Virus record (IMG/VR): IMGVR_UViG_3300008050_000072
Location: 1 to 48,645 of that record
DNA length: 48,645 bases
From: a virus
Reading direction: 5' to 3' (one strand)
Shown: positions 47,575 to 48,645 of the stretch, in pieces
How the letters are laid out: each line of letters opens with the position of its first letter
Numbering within the stretch: position 1 is the first letter of the stretch
Position numbers and translations under genes: made by a program
The notes under the pieces: model-generated
Told to the model about the DNA's origin: nothing
The model's database searches: none
The model's input: only the letters and a program-made list of their open reading frames with translations

Positions 47575-48107
47575 GTTGTGTTGTTATTGGAATAGACCCA
47601 GGCAAAGATGGGGCAATGGTCGTACTTGATCACACCGGCAAGACTGTAATGTCGTACCTTACAAAGAGTGACTTCACTATAAAGATAGGTACAAAGAGGA
47701 GTAAGCGGGTCTACACCGAGTCACGTATGGCTCAAGCTATTGCATGGATAAACGAAAGGCATGAGATACGACTGGCTACAATAGAGAAGCAGGGAGCTAG
47801 GCCAGGCCAGGGTGTGTCTTCTATGTTTAGCTCTGGACTTGGGTATGGTTTATGGAGGGGTGTCCTTGCTGGACTAAACATAAAGATACTTGAGGTACAT
47901 CCAAAGACTTGGACGAAAAGAATCCTTCGTGATGTTGCCGGTACAGGTAAAGGGCGCTCAGTGTACGTTGCCTCTCAGCGCGTACCAGACCTGAACCTTA
48001 CCCCTGGTGCTCGGAGAAAACCCCATGACGGCCTATCTGACGCGGCTTGCATAGCCTTGTATGGCATGTCCACGCTGTCAATGAGTGAACCAGATGCCGG
48101 TATATGA
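47571..48107 (+). CDS. RuvC-like Holliday junction resolvase
   Basis: 178 residues, start overlapping the upstream stop by ATGA. The RNase H-fold catalytic residues are visible: D9 in IGIDPGKDGA, E72 in ATIEKQGARPGQG, and H152/D153 with D157 in HDGLSDAACIALY. The SSMFSSGLGYGLWRGVLAG segment is the usual linker of phage RuvC proteins. It would resolve branched DNA before packaging. It is part of the recombination operon with Rad52, Cas4-like exonuclease and SSB. Confidence 0.85.
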   Translation: MSCVVIGIDPGKDGAMVVLDHTGKTVMSYLTKSDFTIKIGTKRSKRVYTESRMAQAIAWINERHEIRLATIEKQGARPGQGVSSMFSSGLGYGLWRGVLAGLNIKILEVHPKTWTKRILRDVAGTGKGRSVYVASQRVPDLNLTPGARRKPHDGLSDAACIALYGMSTLSMSEPDAGI

Positions 48108-48294
48108 GTACAAGTGTGGCCGATGTGGGCACTTGATTGAGTTGCTACAGAAGCATGGAGCACCTGCACCTAAGTGCTGCAAGTGTTCGTCGCCTGATGA
48201 GGTGATGGAGAAACAGGTTTCCATTGGCTCGTTCACACTCAATGGGAGTGGTTGGGCGAAAGATAACTATGGACTAAAGAAAGGTAAGAAATGA
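48094..48294 (+). CDS. FmdB-type zinc-ribbon protein (short form)
   Basis: 66 residues from ATG 48094, chosen because the family begins MP-V/I-YEYKC. Cysteines C8/C11 and C28/C31 form the two CxxC pairs, and the SFTLNGSGWAKDNYG segment is the conserved C-terminal part of FmdB-like regulatory proteins. The N-terminus overlaps the resolvase in another frame. Role in phages unknown; a zinc-dependent regulator is likely. Confidence 0.75.
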   Translation: MPVYEYKCGRCGHLIELLQKHGAPAPKCCKCSSPDEVMEKQVSIGSFTLNGSGWAKDNYGLKKGKK

Positions 48295-48533
48295 AAAAAC
48301 AGGACAAAAGAAACGAAAGCATAGCGTTCGATCCACTCGGCTTTGTTGAGGTGTGGCAAACCTCAGAGACCCTTCAGGAGGTAGCCGATAAGCTGGGCAT
48401 GCCGCTGAAGAAGGCATCAGTAAAAGCCTCACGTTTCCGAGGGAAAGGCGTTCCGCTAAAGAACTTCAGGACGGCCAGCGTCGATTGGGCTGCGGTTGCC
48501 AAGTACGCAGAATCACTCAAGGGAGGTGAGTGA
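48291..48533 (+). CDS. Small HTH-like protein
   Basis: 80 residues, start in an ATGA overlap. VEVWQTSETLQEVADKLGMP then LKKASVKASRFRGKGVPLK (about residues 19-57) has the helix-turn-helix spacing of small phage DNA-binding proteins in which a Q/E-V-A-x-x-L helix precedes the recognition helix. Basic residues cluster after it. It may regulate the operon. Confidence 0.55.
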   Translation: MKKQDKRNESIAFDPLGFVEVWQTSETLQEVADKLGMPLKKASVKASRFRGKGVPLKNFRTASVDWAAVAKYAESLKGGE

Positions 48534-48645
48534 TGGCCAGGGACGTGGACGGATACACGGTGCGCTGCAAGGTAGACCTGCGCGAAGCCAAATGGCTCGG
48601 CGGCTTGCCCATCAGCTACACCGTGCACGTAAAGCAGGGCGGCAA
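48533..48645 (+). CDS. Partial gene at the right window edge
   Basis: An ATG at 48533 overlaps the upstream TGA (TGATG), with GGGAGG upstream, and 37 codons are open to the window end. The visible N-terminus is MARDVDGYTVRCKVDLREAK then WLGGLPISYTVHVKQGG. It is too short to assign. It is richer in G+C than the preceding genes. Confidence 0.5.
   Translation, partial: MARDVDGYTVRCKVDLREAKWLGGLPISYTVHVKQGG

Noticed and set aside
1-48645. tRNA, rRNA, integrase, attachment sites and insertion sequences
   Set aside because: I looked for cloverleaf-like stems with a TTCRANY arm, recombinase motifs and flanking inverted repeats with transposase genes and saw none I could support.

Overview
This window is part of the genome of a tailed double-stranded DNA bacteriophage with a short-tailed (podovirus) body plan. 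The minus-strand late region runs terminase, portal, scaffold, capsid, adaptor-like and nozzle-like proteins, then three internal-virion-like proteins whose lengths and order mirror T7 gp14-gp15-gp16, then fibres and lysis genes. No sheath, tail-tube or tape-measure gene is visible. Internal ejection proteins and a spanin-like gene suggest a Gram-negative host. There is no integrase, RNA polymerase, DNA polymerase or primase in the window. Both ends cut through genes, so the genome continues on each side.

Layout. (1) 1-28999, minus strand: the late block, transcribed right to left. It holds a small-terminase candidate, TerL, portal, a zinc ribbon, two overlapping scaffold-region genes, capsid, decoration protein, a terminator, adaptor-like and nozzle-like proteins, three appendage candidates, internal virion proteins of 231, 788 and 2647 aa, fibre-like and small beta-rich proteins, a holin candidate and a spanin-like gene. 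(2) 29104-30469, plus strand: a three-gene island ending in a lytic transglycosylase. It converges on the next block with both stop codons inside one CTAG. (3) 30466-33178, minus strand: four genes of unknown function, three with nearly identical start regions. (4) 33179-34144: about 1 kb of repeat-rich noncoding DNA ending in a strong terminator. (5) 34145-42641, minus strand: many small overlapping genes, broken by intergenic islands of alternating purine-pyrimidine sequence, palindromes and short direct repeats. The block begins with an XRE-type regulator. (6) 42728-48645, plus strand: a tightly coupled replication and recombination operon with a DnaB-family helicase, a small HTH protein, a Rad52-like annealing protein, two OB-fold proteins, a Cas4-like Fe-S exonuclease, a RuvC-like resolvase and small DNA-binding or zinc proteins.

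How it fits together. The XRE regulator at 42384-42641 is divergent from the helicase operon. A shared element, TTGAC-N2-CCGGTTAA-N-TTG, lies in front of the helicase operon and again in front of the 40959-41339 gene, so the regulator may control both early directions. The annealing protein, exonuclease, SSBs and resolvase form a complete single-strand annealing route that could make concatemers for TerL to package. The late block builds the head, short tail and ejection machine. Lysis functions sit at its far end, as in T7. The transglycosylase domain that is fused to gp16 in T7 is here a separate gene, while the gp16-like protein is twice the T7 size and carries a zincin-type HExxH motif.

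The least explained features are the regulatory islands in blocks 4 and 5, four or five micro-ORFs joined to neighbours by start-stop overlaps, and the 152-nt dual-coded overlap between the two scaffold-region genes.
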